Assembly (NCBI GenBank): GCA_001600175.1
Contig: BCJC01000002.1
Coordinates: forward strand, 1,523,111 to 1,587,110
Direction of reading: 5' to 3'
DNA: 64,000 nucleotides
Origin: Erythrobasidium yunnanense
Lineage: Eukaryota > Basidiomycota > Cystobasidiomycetes > Erythrobasidiales > Erythrobasidiaceae
Position numbers and translations under genes: made by a program. The notes under the pieces are model-generated. The model saw nothing but the letters and a program-made list of their open reading frames with translations. It was not told the origin of the DNA and ran no database searches. The stretch's first letter is position 1, and each line of letters starts with the position of its first letter. This document shows, piece after piece, positions 42,915 through 54,303 of the stretch.

Positions 42915-44933
42915 TCATGAGTTCGGCCTAGCTCCCTTTCTTGCGATCGGGACAGGGATTCGACTGGCCCTAAGTCTTGCCGGAGTTCGTTGCTGAGGTG
43001 TTGATTCAGCTTGTGGTGTGCCGCATACCACCGAGAGCCTCTTGAGTGTAGCTTGAGTTACGACTGGCGATGTTACAATGGCCAAGTGAAACGCTGCATC
43101 CTGTTCGCTGCCAGTCGAAGCAGTCGGCAGAGACGCTGATGTAAACTCCTCCTCGTCGACTTCACTCGGAGCAGACTGTAGCGTAAGTTGCTGCATCGCA
43201 CTATGCTCAAACAACTCTGCTGCTGGAGTCTTGGCGCGTAGCTGACGAGTCAAGCTTCCGACTGCTTGCGTAGCGTCTTCAATATTTGCAGCTGAGTTTC
43301 TGGAAGAGTTATGTCCAAGTAAAGTCCTCGAGATATCTGGCATCGCTGGTCTCTCTGGAGATATAGCTTTTGATGAGGCCTTGAGAGCCCGGTCCACAAG
43401 CTGTTTCGCTGTATCTTCATACGTACTCTTGACCGGAGATTGGCGGACAAGCTGAGGACGAACCGGAGATCCTGCTTCGCGAATCTTCTTTGTGCTTTGG
43501 ATCCTCTGTATTGGGACTGGACTTGGAGAGCGTAGAACGGTGTATTGATGCCGGAAGTCGTAATCGATGTCTATACTGTCCTCCAGATCCAGTGGTCTCG
43601 GAGTTTGCAGATCTGCGTATGCAACTTGCGCGTCCGACACACCTGCATCTTCTGTGCTAAGTAGCTCATGATACAGGTCGCGCCAGAGGTCCTGAGCTGT
43701 ACCAAGAGTCATTTCTGTTCTAGCGGTCTCCAGAGGGTAAGAAGCTCGATGCGAGGAAGAAAGGGTAGAGCGCTGAGAGCTAGTCCTGCTCGGCCCTTGT
43801 CTCCTTGACTGTTGCATTACTTCTGCATAGCTCTCTGGGAAGGTGCTCTGAGAGTAGAAGGATACATCTGTCTCTTGGCGAAGAAGGGGAGTCGATTGTG
43901 CTACCCTCGATGCTGGTCGTGATGGTAGATGCAAACTTGCATGGAGTGACTCGGTAGGAGGATAGTCTGGTTGGAAGGGGATGAAGGGAAGACTTGCAGA
44001 ATGCCTCGATAGGCGACTAGAGCTCCGGGCTTCGTGATGACTACCGCTTGCCGAAGCAGCTCTGGAAGAGGGCCTCGAATGGGCATATCGGCTTGTCACT
44101 TCTTGATCATCGATATAAGAAGCCTTGGACGGCCTCTCGTACATGAAAACGCTGCCCGGCTTGAGTTGGCTTTTCTGCAGATCTTGTTGGGCCCGCAGAG
44201 TCCGCATGGTGATATTACTAGCTTGGCTATGCAGTTTGGGACGCTTAGATGTGAGAGGATATGGCGTTGTTTGCTGTGGTGCTGGCGCATATCGAGCTTG
44301 CGACAGAAAAGCAGCCTCTGGTGCCGGATGACCAGAGGGTTGCGTAAGGTGCGGAGTAGTGCGAAGATTCGGGTGTACTTGCAGAGCGGTTGGCGAATGA
44401 TATACTGGGTCTGGTATATATCGTATGTTCGGCTTAACAAAGTTGTCAGCAACGCTTTGAAACAGCTGAGAGACTCGAAGGCTCACGGATTCTGTTACCG
44501 CGCTCTGCTGATAGACTATTCCTTGACTGACTGCAGGCATCGAGACACTGCCTCTTAGCACATAGCCCTGACTGCGCAGAGTGTCCCACTGAACGGCATC
44601 CGCTTGATGCTGTCTGGGCTGCTCCGCAGCCGGACTAGGCTTTGTGACTTTGCGAGGCGACTGCTGCTGCTGTACTGGCCGGCTCGCATGCCTGAACGCT
44701 GTTGTAGGTTTCGAGCTATGCCTCGGAGGCGGAAAGGTAGGACCAGCACACGATTCTCTCGAGGCAGGTAGACGAGTGTCCCGATATGTCGAACATCGGT
44801 TTGCAGAGTAGGTAACATCTTGGTATAGAGGCGTGCGACTGTATCGGCGCTGTGCGAGCCCATTTGTTGACATAGCATCTCTCAGAGAGCTTGGCGGTGA
44901 AAGTAGATCGGGGGTATCTGAAGCATGTAGCAA
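42915..44933 (-). CDS. Large Ser/Gln/Arg-rich protein of unknown function
   Basis: Single open frame of 672 codons from ATG 44933; a second ATG lies 20 codons in. Strongly biased in Ser, Arg, Gln and Pro, with many RxxS and SP sites (RQGPSRTSSQRSTLSSSHRA), a possible KIREAGSPVRPQLVRQSP basic block, and a predicted helical segment YAEVMQQSRRQ. No catalytic domain, membrane segment or repeat seen. The composition suggests a phospho-regulated cytoskeletal or cell-cycle scaffold, but that is a guess. Codon use is coherent across the frame. It is divergent from the ABC transporter, with 190 bp between starts. Confidence 0.6.
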   Translation of the reverse strand: MLHASDTPDLLSPPSSLRDAMSTNGLAQRRYSRTPLYQDVTYSANRCSTYRDTRLPASRESCAGPTFPPPRHSSKPTTAFRHASRPVQQQQSPRKVTKPSPAAEQPRQHQADAVQWDTLRSQGYVLRGSVSMPAVSQGIVYQQSAVTESVSLRVSQLFQSVADNFVKPNIRYIPDPVYHSPTALQVHPNLRTTPHLTQPSGHPAPEAAFLSQARYAPAPQQTTPYPLTSKRPKLHSQASNITMRTLRAQQDLQKSQLKPGSVFMYERPSKASYIDDQEVTSRYAHSRPSSRAASASGSHHEARSSSRLSRHSASLPFIPFQPDYPPTESLHASLHLPSRPASRVAQSTPLLRQETDVSFYSQSTFPESYAEVMQQSRRQGPSRTSSQRSTLSSSHRASYPLETARTEMTLGTAQDLWRDLYHELLSTEDAGVSDAQVAYADLQTPRPLDLEDSIDIDYDFRHQYTVLRSPSPVPIQRIQSTKKIREAGSPVRPQLVRQSPVKSTYEDTAKQLVDRALKASSKAISPERPAMPDISRTLLGHNSSRNSAANIEDATQAVGSLTRQLRAKTPAAELFEHSAMQQLTLQSAPSEVDEEEFTSASLPTASTGSEQDAAFHLAIVTSPVVTQATLKRLSVVCGTPQAESTPQQRTPARLRASRIPVPIARKGARPNS

Positions 44934-45121
44934 GACCAGCTTGCGTGTTAGTTCACCGCAAAGAGGATAGAGGGCTCTTCAAGCGAGGTCAGTTGATGGA
45001 AGTCTGCGCGCCGGCCCGAATCGCAAGGCATCGTTTCTTCGCTCGTGAGGTGCAGTGAGGTAGTGACATTGTGCACCAGGCAGTGCTACCGTACTGTCAG
45101 TGTCACTACTGTCAATTTGCA

Positions 45122-48100
45122 ATGTCAGAAAGTATGCGACAAATCGCGCAGCAGACCCTGATCTTGAGCCTGCAGAGCCTCTTTGCGGTTCTTGCTTGCA
45201 TGCCTTTGAGGTAGACCCATCGCGGTACACGGCTGACTACGCTCTCGACGTTGCTGCATATCTTCGTCAAAAGCTTCGCTGCTGCCATGTCCAGCTGCGC
45301 CAACTATGGAGCTCTCGTAAACGGCGCCTGCGACTGCCCGACAGGTCTTGGGTGAGCTTTCGCGCGCGGTTTTCCTTGTGATTTCCGACCATTCCTGAGC
45401 GCTGTGATGGTACACAAAGCGGCTCAAACTGTTCGAGCATACTCTGCGGGAATCCTATCGCGACAAGCACAAACCGGACAGTTCTCGATAGTACCGCTGG
45501 AAACGTCGGCTGCGAGGGCACTGGACAATGCACCTCTGGCTTCAATGGTCTGGACTGTAACATATGCACGAGCAATGATGCCTGCTCAGCCGCCGTCACC
45601 ACATATGGCCGCGTTTCCTCAGATGTCGGCACTTCTGGCCTGACAGCTGGATCGGACAGTTTACAGTGCTCCAATTCGCCATACACCTATACCTCTGGCT
45701 TCATCGAGTGCGACGTGATCAACCCAACTCTTCAGGCCGTCTTTCCGGGTACAACAACATTGTAGGTACCCGCTGGCCAGAGTCATCCTGGTCGCAGTTA
45801 TGCTTACTATTGCACTCTTTCAGGAAATTCCAGAAGAATGTGCATCCATCCTTGTCCTTGTCAGAAGTATATGGCGGCGATAACACGACTTTCGCTCAGC
45901 TGTGGTACTCCAGCAGCAACGGAACATTTCCTCAAGAGCAGTTCTATTGCGCTGCAGACTCCTGCGTACAAGCCAACGACACATCGACATCTCAAATCAC
46001 CTGGTCGTGCAGCAACTTGAAGTGCACTTGTATTCCCGGCACATCCTTCTGTGGCCAGCCTCTGGACTTGACAAATGTCATTGACGGGTTGTCGGGCACC
46101 CTAGACATAGACTGTGCGGCAGATGGTGGGACCTGCAACTTCAAGCAGACCACTTTGCAAGGCCTGTTTGGACAGAACGGCCTTGGTCTGTCAGGTTGCA
46201 CCTTCGGCGAGTGCGTGTCTACCAGTACGATGCAGCAGCTGGGAAGCGGCACTGTCGTCTCAAATCCTGGAAGTGGGCTGTCCGGCGGTGTCATAGCAGG
46301 TCTAGCGGTTGTCGGTGCGCTATTGCTGGCCTTGCTAGGCCTGCTAATACTTGGCCTATTGACTCAGAAGAAAGCTCGCAGAGGTGGAAAGGGCGACCTT
46401 GATCAAGTACATCCTGCTGGTCTCAGCTGGGCCAACATCTCTTATACTTTGCCGGTGGGAAAAGGCCAAAGCTTTATCAACACATTGCGCCGGAGAAAGC
46501 CAGGCTTGGGCGAGACGACTTCCACGAATGATCTTGTTGCACATGAGAAGGAAGCCGATGCCACGACCCGGCGTGGAGATGGCAATCGGGGCAAGCTCAT
46601 ACTTGACGATATCAGCGGAAGCTTGCCCTTTGGCGGTTTTATGGCGATACTCGGACCTTCAGGTGCCGGCAAATCGTAAGTTGAAAAGATAGCAGACTTC
46701 TGCTTGCAATTTGGCTATCTGGACTGAAGGGTCTCTGTGTGCAGGACGTTTGTCGATATTCTGGCTGGCAAACGCAAGATCGGGAACGTCTTTGGCGATG
46801 TAAGCTTGCTCTGCGGTGACGGTACTAGCCCTTCGTCCGTGCGAATAGGCTATGTCGACCAAGCAGATGTTCTCCCCGCCAATCTGAGTGAGTCAAACCA
46901 GTCTGCAGAGTGTGCACTTCGTTGAGCGCAGCACAACAGCCGTCAAAGAAACCCTCATGTTTGCAGCTAAGCTCCGTCTTCCGGAGAGTATACCACGCAC
47001 AGAGCAGGAGCAGCGGGTATGGGATGTCCTTGGCCAGCTAGGCTTGAGAGACATCGCACATTCTCGCGTCGGCTCTGGAGAACGGCGAGGCATCAGCGGT
47101 GGGGAGCGGCGAAGGCTGAGTATCGGCCTCGAGCTCATTGCAAAGCCTTCCGTCCTCATCCTCGACGAACCTACGTGCGTCCAGCGTGAGCATAAATTCA
47201 TCTGTCAAGGCTAAAATTGGACGTCTGTAGATCCGGGCTCGACTCAGTCTCTGCATCGAAGGTTGTGCAAGTGTTGCGCAGTCTGAGTATCGGCGAGGGC
47301 GGCACGAAGACTACCATCATCGCGACAATACACCAGCCTTCATCTCAGATCTTCGTAAGTACAGGTAGCCAATTCAAGTTGTTCGTCAGCCTGATTGTTC
47401 GCTACACAGCACGCCTTCGACTCCGTGCTACTGCTCTCCTCAAAAGGTACGCAAGTCTATCATGGCCCAGCTGGCTCTGCAGCAAGCTATTTCGCACAGC
47501 AAGGTCATCACTGTCCTCACGATTGGAACCCTGCCGATTGTAGGCGCAATTTGCGAAAAGTGCATCATAAGAACTGAGCTGACACCTCAGATCAGACTTG
47601 CTTGAACTGGCGTCCGGTCCGGCGATATGGTCTGGAAAGACAATGCCGCACCACCTTGGACATTCAGATACGACGCCTGGACATAACTCTCTGGATAATA
47701 CTCCCTCTCGCTCGCACTCAGACGAATCCGATGCTGCCAAATATCCTCCTCTCACGTCTTCTGTCGCTGTCAAGCAACGCAATGCAAAGCCCGCAACTAC
47801 ACTGCTAACACAGTTCCAGGTTCTCAGCGGGAGAGAATACCTTAATCTGAAGAGGGATTGGAGTCTCATCGTGATGCACAATGCAGTCGCGGCGATTGTG
47901 GGTGTGTTTGTGGGCGGCCTCTATTTCCAGGTTGATACCACTATCTCCGGTTTTCAGGTCAGTCTAGTCCCTCGTGCAGTCCTACTCGTTCTAACAGATT
48001 TCAGAACCGCATTGGATCCCTGTTCTTCCTCGGAGCTTTGGTAGCATTCTCTGCGCTCTCTGCTCTGTCTAACCTCCTTCAAGTCCGCTCTCTCTTCCTC

Positions 48101-48789
48101 CGCGAGCGCTCCGCTTCATACTATGGTCCTGTCATGTGGATGCTGTCAAGAGTTGTGTGGGATATAGTCCCATTGCGTATCCTGCCAACAATCATCTTGG
48201 GCATTATCACATACTGGATGGTCGGACTGAGTCCAGATGCCGCCCATTTCTTCAAGGTACGTAATGGGCATCCATTGCGAAACATAGGCTGATACCTGCT
48301 CTATTCCTAGTTCCTCTTAATCCTAGTCGAGTTCACGGCCGCAATAACTCTGTGGAACCTGCTCCTAGCTGTCTCTATTCCCCAATCTGGAGTGGCTATC
48401 CTTGTCTCTAATGTTCTCAATCTGGCCATGCTGGCTTATGCCGGCTTCTTCGTTAATCTATCCAAAATTCCCGCTGTTCTGCGGTGGATTCAATGGTTGA
48501 ATCCGCTCAAGTAGGTGGTACCGCAGACATCGCTCTGTTCAGACGAACTAATGCAGATTGCAGGTATGCACTTGAGGCCTTGGCCGTGAATGAAGTCAGC
48601 GGCGGTCTGCTTATAGACGATGTCCTATCTGGAGTGCGAGTACAAGTGAATGCACAACTCATCATGGAACTCCTCTTTGGCTTCCGCCCTTCAGCATACT
48701 ATCGCGACGTTCTCGTACTGTTTGGCTGGATCGCAGGATTCGGCCTTCTTTTGACAGTAGCAGTCCTACGTCTTAGGGAGGTCCGCTGA
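45122..48789 (+). CDS. ADP1: ABCG-type ABC transporter with cysteine-rich ectodomain (Adp1-like)
   Basis: Multi-exon half-size ABC transporter of the yeast Adp1 type. Exon 1 gives a signal/anchor sequence (MSESMRQIAQQTLILSLQSL). The long ectodomain has EGF-like cysteine patterns, CANYGALVNGACDCPTGLG and CEGTGQCTSGFNGLDCNICT, and many Asn-X-Ser/Thr sites. A membrane helix at about 46285-46365 (VIAGLAVVGALLLALLGLLI) precedes the nucleotide-binding domain: Walker A GPSGAGKS, with the following T after an intron (about 46678-46744), the signature ISGGERRRLSIG, Walker B VLILDEPT, and HQPSSQIF (H-loop). The C-terminal membrane domain has about six helices (GVFVGGLYFQVDTT, RSLFLRERSASYYGPVMWML, LNPLKYALEALAVNEVSGGL). 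Ends at 48789. Substrate unknown. Confidence 0.9.
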
Positions 48790-48996
48790 GTTGTACTGAC
48801 ATGGACGATGTATGCCGTATGTTATTGTATATAGTAGTCAATAGGTGGTTCAGGACAAACGTTTGGGGTTTGCTATACAAAGGCAGACACACAGAGAGCA
48901 GCAGGGCGAGCTTGGAACGCGAGCTACTTTTCTCGCGTCAACAATACCCATTGTAGAACGGCAGCACAGATATCTTCCACCTCGAATAGCTTTCGT

Positions 48997-50025
48997 ATGC
49001 GGCACGTGGAGCGCGCTAAGAGCTCTCCGCTTCTGTCAACACGAAGCCGTCAGCTCGAGGAGAGCTTCATGGCAACAGGCGAGAAGCTTCGTCCTCTGAC
49101 CAAAGCACCACCGTCAAGTAGCGAAGCCTGTTCCGAATTGCTGGCCTTGCCTGCGTCCGAAGTTCTCGCAAGTGTGGTGCGAGTTCTGCAATTGTCTCAG
49201 GATGCCAACGACAGTCTTTTGGACGGCAAGAGGCAAGATCCTGCACATACAACCCGCTTCCACACAAAAAACCCAGTCAATGTCTCGCTCGAAGCGTACT
49301 TGACTAGGTGAGTTGACCGACTCTGATCTGCATTTAGCGACTTCGCTGAAGAATGTATCAGGCTCGTCAAGCTTACTCCACTGCCAATGGATGCTCTAGT
49401 AGTGGCTATGATCTACATCAATCGCATAACCCAACTCAAAATTCCGGGTAGTAGTTGCCAATTTATGCCGCTCTTCCGCATCCTACCCAAACGGTCGATT
49501 GTCGATATTCGAATTACATCTTCAGATCCTCCTCCTCCTCTCACTTCCTATACGTGTCATCGTCTCCTTCTGGCCGCCCTGTCATTAGCTGCAAGCTATT
49601 CCTCAGATGCGTATATCGCACCAGTACGAGGTGCAAAAGTAGGCGGCATATCGGTTCAAGAACTACACGCCCTTCGTCTAGAGCTCTTCGCCAAGCTCAG
49701 CTATGACTGCGTAGTCACGGACGCCGAGCTAGAACAAGTCTGTCGGTCTATACTACTGCAGCGGGAGGCAGACACGAACCCGGTAGAGGCACAAAGTATG
49801 GAGATGGAGATCGACGTAGCACAAGGCGCTGCTGGCTGCAACTCTCCACATCAAGAGCCAGGGACGCCTCCATTATCGGAAGACGATTCTGAGGGATCTT
49901 ACTTATCGTCTGATGCAATGGAGGACGTATCAGGCGCGGAAAGGACCACAAGCACAGCTTCGAAGGAACACACGTCTCTTACACCCACTCTCATACGCAC
50001 CTCACTGTCAGCTCTACGAATGTAG
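48997..50025 (+). CDS. Pho80-like cyclin (Pho85-type CDK partner)
   Basis: Cyclin-box protein of the fungal PHO80/PCL class. Landmarks: SLEAYLTR, then after a 52-nt intron LVKLTPLPMDALVVAMIYIN and RITQLKIP. The next piece is interrupted in the open frame by an intron-like insert (gtagta to ttcag, about 49450-49526); splicing gives KIPDPPPPLTSYTCHRLLLA, then LAASYSSDAYI, AKVGGISVQELHALRLELFA and KLSYDCVV, which closely follow the Pho80 consensus. The C-terminal third is acidic and disordered (PPLSEDDSEGSYLSSDAMED). Start ATG 48997 or 49069. These cyclins direct Pho85 kinase in phosphate signalling and other nutrient responses. The gene ends 166 bp from the convergent P-type ATPase stop. Confidence 0.8.
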
Positions 50026-50190
50026 CATAAATCTCGTATTTCACGACTAGCAACGACCCTTTGTAAATAGCAGTCACGCCATGTTGCTTGTAGATTCATC
50101 GTCTTGTTCATAGCAATCAGATTTGGCGAACAATGCGAACGTTTTCTCTTTCCCAAGCATTATAATTGCGATGGACGAGAGAATGCTGAT

Positions 50191-53100
50191 CTACACTGCG
50201 CTTTCTGCATAACGTACCTTTTCGTTGATCCCTCGCTCGTACCGCCGTCTAGCTTCATGCAGGGAAAAACTAATCCCTGCCAAAGCCAACAAGACGAACA
50301 AGTCGCGGAATCGTAATGCCTCCGTCTGAAAGACTGCTTGAAGAGGAGGGAAGTAGATCAAGAGAAGCTGAACACAGAAGGATACGCCAACCGTGAGAAT
50401 CAGCATTCGATTTTGGGTCAAACCGCAGGTTAGACCGCGATTTTGGATCGCAGACACCAGATCGAGGAAGACGAAAGACGTGAAGGTCTGTGAAGCATAA
50501 ATCAGCAGAGTTCCTTCCATTACCGAGCTTTACCTACCATGGTCTGATCTCGCTGAGCTGCCGTACCATCACTGAGCTCGACTGCATAGATGAAGAGGGT
50601 ACCAAATACGATCATTGATGCTGAGAAAAGAATGCGGTAAAGTAGAGGCTGAGAAAGTACAGGTGCGTTCTTCGGCCGGGGTGGCCGGCGCATAACCTCT
50701 CTATTGACAGGATCCACGCCAAGTGACTGCGAGGGCGGGCCTGTGTCGGATGTCAGCAAGCAGAAGAGTCAAAGTCAGCGGAAGGACCTACCGTCCATAA
50801 GGATGTTAATGAACAGTATTTGCATGGGGTTGAGTGGAATGGGGAGGCGTAAAGCCGTCGAGAGTGTGATGAGAGTAAGAGCAGCAATTGCGGTAGATAG
50901 CTGGAAGCCAAGGAAGTTTTGTATGTTGTAGAAGATGGATTTGCCTTCTTCAACTGCAGTAATGATAGTTGCGAAATTGTCGTCCACGAGAATGACATCG
51001 GCAGCCTCTTTGGCTACATCAGTCGCTCCTTTCCCCATACTGATGCCAATGTCGGCCATCTTGAGCGCAGGAGCATCATTCACTGGTGGGAGATGCCTGT
51101 AAGCACTTGCGACATTGTTAGGGCAGGCAAAAGGCTCACCTCCGTCTCCAGTCATGGCTACGATAGCTCCTCGCGCTTGGAAAGCTTCGATAATAGCCAT
51201 CTTGTGTCTGGGCGTGGTCCGAGCAAATACGCTCACTCCGCCTATTCGGTCTACAAGCTGCCGCTGTGATAGAGCATCGATGTCTCTGCCAGTCAGCACC
51301 GAACCAATTCCAGAAGGGTTTACTCTGATCCCCAAATCTCTAGCAATGCTTAGAGCAGTCTCCTCTGCATCGCCTGTAATCATGACGATCTGCACTGAAG
51401 CAGCATTGAGGGTGGCTATGGCATTTGCTACTCCTTTCCGTGGCGGATCCATTATGCCTTGCAGTCCGCAGAATATCAGATTGTCTGCATCTGGGCCGTA
51501 GGCTAGGGCGACTATACGCAAGCCGGTCGATGATAACTCGGATGCCTTTGTGAAAATTATAGATGAAAATGAGGTATCAAGGCCTGCTGCCGACCCATCG
51601 CTCCGTATGAATTGTTTGCACATAGGCAGAATCGCTTCGGTAGCGCCCGAGAAGAAGGTAGTTTCGCGGTTGCCACTTTGAGATGCGCTGAGATTCGGCA
51701 ACGAAAGATCCTGCAGTATACCTGTCGCGGATTGCCATTTTCGTTCCGAATTGAACGGTTGTTCTGATATTTTGGTGAAGTGCTCCCTGCGATCAGGGAG
51801 GCCTAGAGTCTGAAGGACGTTGAAGAGAGCGACCTCGGTTGACTGTCCGGCGACTATGCCATCCTGATCACGGAAGGAGTGATTGCAGATATTGCCAACG
51901 AGTGCGGTCTTGATGATGGCTTCTGGGAGAGGCGTGGGTAGCTTGCCGGAAGAAACGTCTAGAATGCCATCGTCGACAGTATACATCTTGACGGTAGTCA
52001 TCTCGTTCGTAGTTAGGGTTCCAGTCTTGTCACTGCAGATGATGGAGACTGATCCAAGTGTTTCGACCGAAGGTAGTTTCTTCACGATAGCTTTCCGCTT
52101 GGACATTCGAAGGACGCCTAACGCGAGGGTGACTGTCACGACTATCGGAAGACCTTCCGGTATAGCGGCTACGGCCAAAGATACTGTACATGCAGCTTGT
52201 TAGGCAGGTTCTGAGACTAAGGGGAAGCTGCTCACCTCCTATCGTGAACATTTCCAGCCAAGACCGTTGTTGATACACGCCGATCAGGCAGATCAAGCCT
52301 ATCACGGCGAACGATATAGCGGATAGCTTCTTGGCCAGTTCGTCCATCGATACTTGCAGCGGAGTCTTCTTGTCGCCGACTTCCTGCATCATTGCGAAAA
52401 TGACCCCGAACTCCGACTGTTGACCTGTTGCGACTACTATTCCTGAACCATGTCCATTTCTGACGAGCGTACCCATGAATGCTGTGTTTGTGCGTTCGCT
52501 GATCCCCGGATCATGGCCCATCCCGAAACCTTTCACAGCTTCAATGTCCTTGCGACGAGGCTTCGTCTCGCCTGTCAAGTTCGATTCGTCAATCTCCAAG
52601 TCAACAGCTCTCACTAAGCGAATGTCTGCTGGTATCCGATCTCCCACACGAAAAGAGACAATGTCTCCCGGAACAAGTACATTCGCAAGCGCGTTCTGCC
52701 GCGCACCATCTCTGCAACGATGCATAAGTAAAGTGATCACACACCCAAAGGCTTGACCTACCGAATCAGGTGGCAGTAATGCGGCACGAGCTTGTTGAGC
52801 GCTTCCAGAGACTTTTCGGACCTCTGTTCTTGCACGAAGCCGACTGCCAGGACACGTAACGCGACCTTTAGTAGTGCATTTGCGAAAGGCTCAATGAATC
52901 AGACCGACCTGTCACGACTATGACAATAGCGATGGTAATGCTGGCAGCATCATCGTAATTGCCAACAAGTGCGCTGACAGCAGAGCTTCCCAGAAGAAGT
53001 AGGATAAGAGGACTCTCATAGAACTGCTTTGCGAACTTGGACCACGCTTTTTCCTGGCTTGCGACTTGAAACTCGTTAGGACCAGCTATTTCTCGGATAG

Positions 53101-53626
53101 CTGGGACGAGGGTCGATGATAGTCCAGTATCCAGATCCGTCCGTAACTGCGACGCGGTTTCTATGAAGGTACACCTTGCGAATCGCGCTGATGGAGTAGT
53201 CACGCCTGCCGTGTGCGCAAAAGGGTGGTGCTGGTGCAGACTTGTACTTCTTCCTCTGTTGTTATTGTGCGAATGTCCATAACCATTCTCATGACCATCG
53301 TAGGCCGTTTGCTGGTGATTGAAGCCATGGTGGTGATGGTTCGCATTATGGCTGTTGCTGGCACTTCCGCCCAGGAATGGTACATGATGATCTTCGCCGA
53401 CACTCTGTCTTCTCAGGCTCGTACTGAATGCATACTCGTCTTGACTGGGTACAGCGATGGCCTTTGTTGATCCAGCAAAAGGTAAGGCAGAGTAGCTACC
53501 GCGCGCACCTCCAGCGCTGTTCTTCTGCTTGTTGATCACGTTGAGTTCGCCAGTCCCCAAACCTGCAGAAATGCTGAAAGCGCTCGACGCCCGCCCCGAC
53601 GTGGGCGTGCTCGGACGGGTGCTCAT
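50191..53626 (-). CDS. PMR1: Golgi Ca2+/Mn2+ P-type ATPase (SPCA/PMR1 type)
   Basis: P2A-type ATPase that loads the secretory pathway with calcium and manganese. After a 170-residue N-terminal extension containing a His/Asn-rich block ([13 protein letters not shown]), the order is: [49 protein letters not shown] (actuator), [13 protein letters not shown] (metal-binding helix), phosphorylation motif [13 protein letters not shown] (about 52022-52042), [15 protein letters not shown] joined to [13 protein letters not shown], and [18 protein letters not shown]-terminal helices end near [20 protein letters not shown]. One intron in TGDG-VNDAP lacks a stop and would be read through as 20 extra residues. 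Start ATG 53624-53626. Several introns; stop at 50191. Confidence 0.92.
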
Positions 53627-54303
53627 CCAGCTCAAAAGGCACTGGTGAGAACGCGACCAAGGTACGAAAAAGCTCGTGGACAATGAGAAAGAGGGAGTCG
53701 AGAGAGTCCAAACCAAGCAAGCTAGAGGAGCGTGTGTTATGAGCAGTGGATAGCCATTGCAGGAAGCCGCATCGCTGAAAACCCCTAAGCAGAATCTCTA
53801 AACTACATGGTGTTCTCGCACTTTCCCCTCTAAGGATTGGGTTCAATAGCGATAGAAGAGCTGAATGACTTGGAGATTGGATACAGTAGGGGAGCTGTGC
53901 CCGCATTAAATAGTCTGTCTAGAAAAGCCGAAGGTATGAAAGATGGGTAAGCAGGCAGCAGAAATAGATGTGTGACGAGATATAGTGATGATGATGATGA
54001 GTGGAGAACGATGGAAAGTGCATCTGCTACGTATTAATGCTGAAAGACTTGCAAACGGGCTCGTACGGCTCTGCTCTTGCTATGCAGTGTAACAATGGCC
54101 TCTCCAGAGTGGGTAGCCTTGTGGTTTTTATACGATGACAAGTACTGAGTACTCCACCTCCTACTGCCGACTACTCTCATGTCGCAGCCTGCGATGGACT
54201 GCTTTACTGAGTACTGATCGGAGCAGACGCCTCTAAATAAATTGGCGTATTTGTCGAAGGTATAACAGATTGGATGGTTGAAGAAAGAGATGTGCACATC
54301 CCC
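53627..54303. other. Intergenic region with a short trinucleotide repeat
   Basis: About 680 bp between the PMR1 start and the stop of the Pcl-type cyclin gene. It contains a run of gat triplets at about 53986-54000. The long antisense-free frame reaching 53716 upstream of PMR1 is discounted because the family N-terminus fits the ATG at 53626. Presumed PMR1 promoter. Confidence 0.45.

Noticed and set aside
44034-44558. Plus-strand open frame of 174 codons inside the 672-codon minus-strand gene
   Set aside because: Shadow of a biased, low-complexity coding sequence; composition does not look like a protein gene.
49450-49526. Apparent insertion in the Pho80-like cyclin box
   Set aside because: Flanked by gtagta and ttcag; splicing restores the cyclin-box order, so it is an intron read through in the raw frame.
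51073-51135. Apparent 20-residue insertion in the Ca/Mn ATPase between TGDG and VNDAP
   Set aside because: It is a stop-free intron; removing it restores the invariant TGDGVNDAP motif of P-type ATPases.
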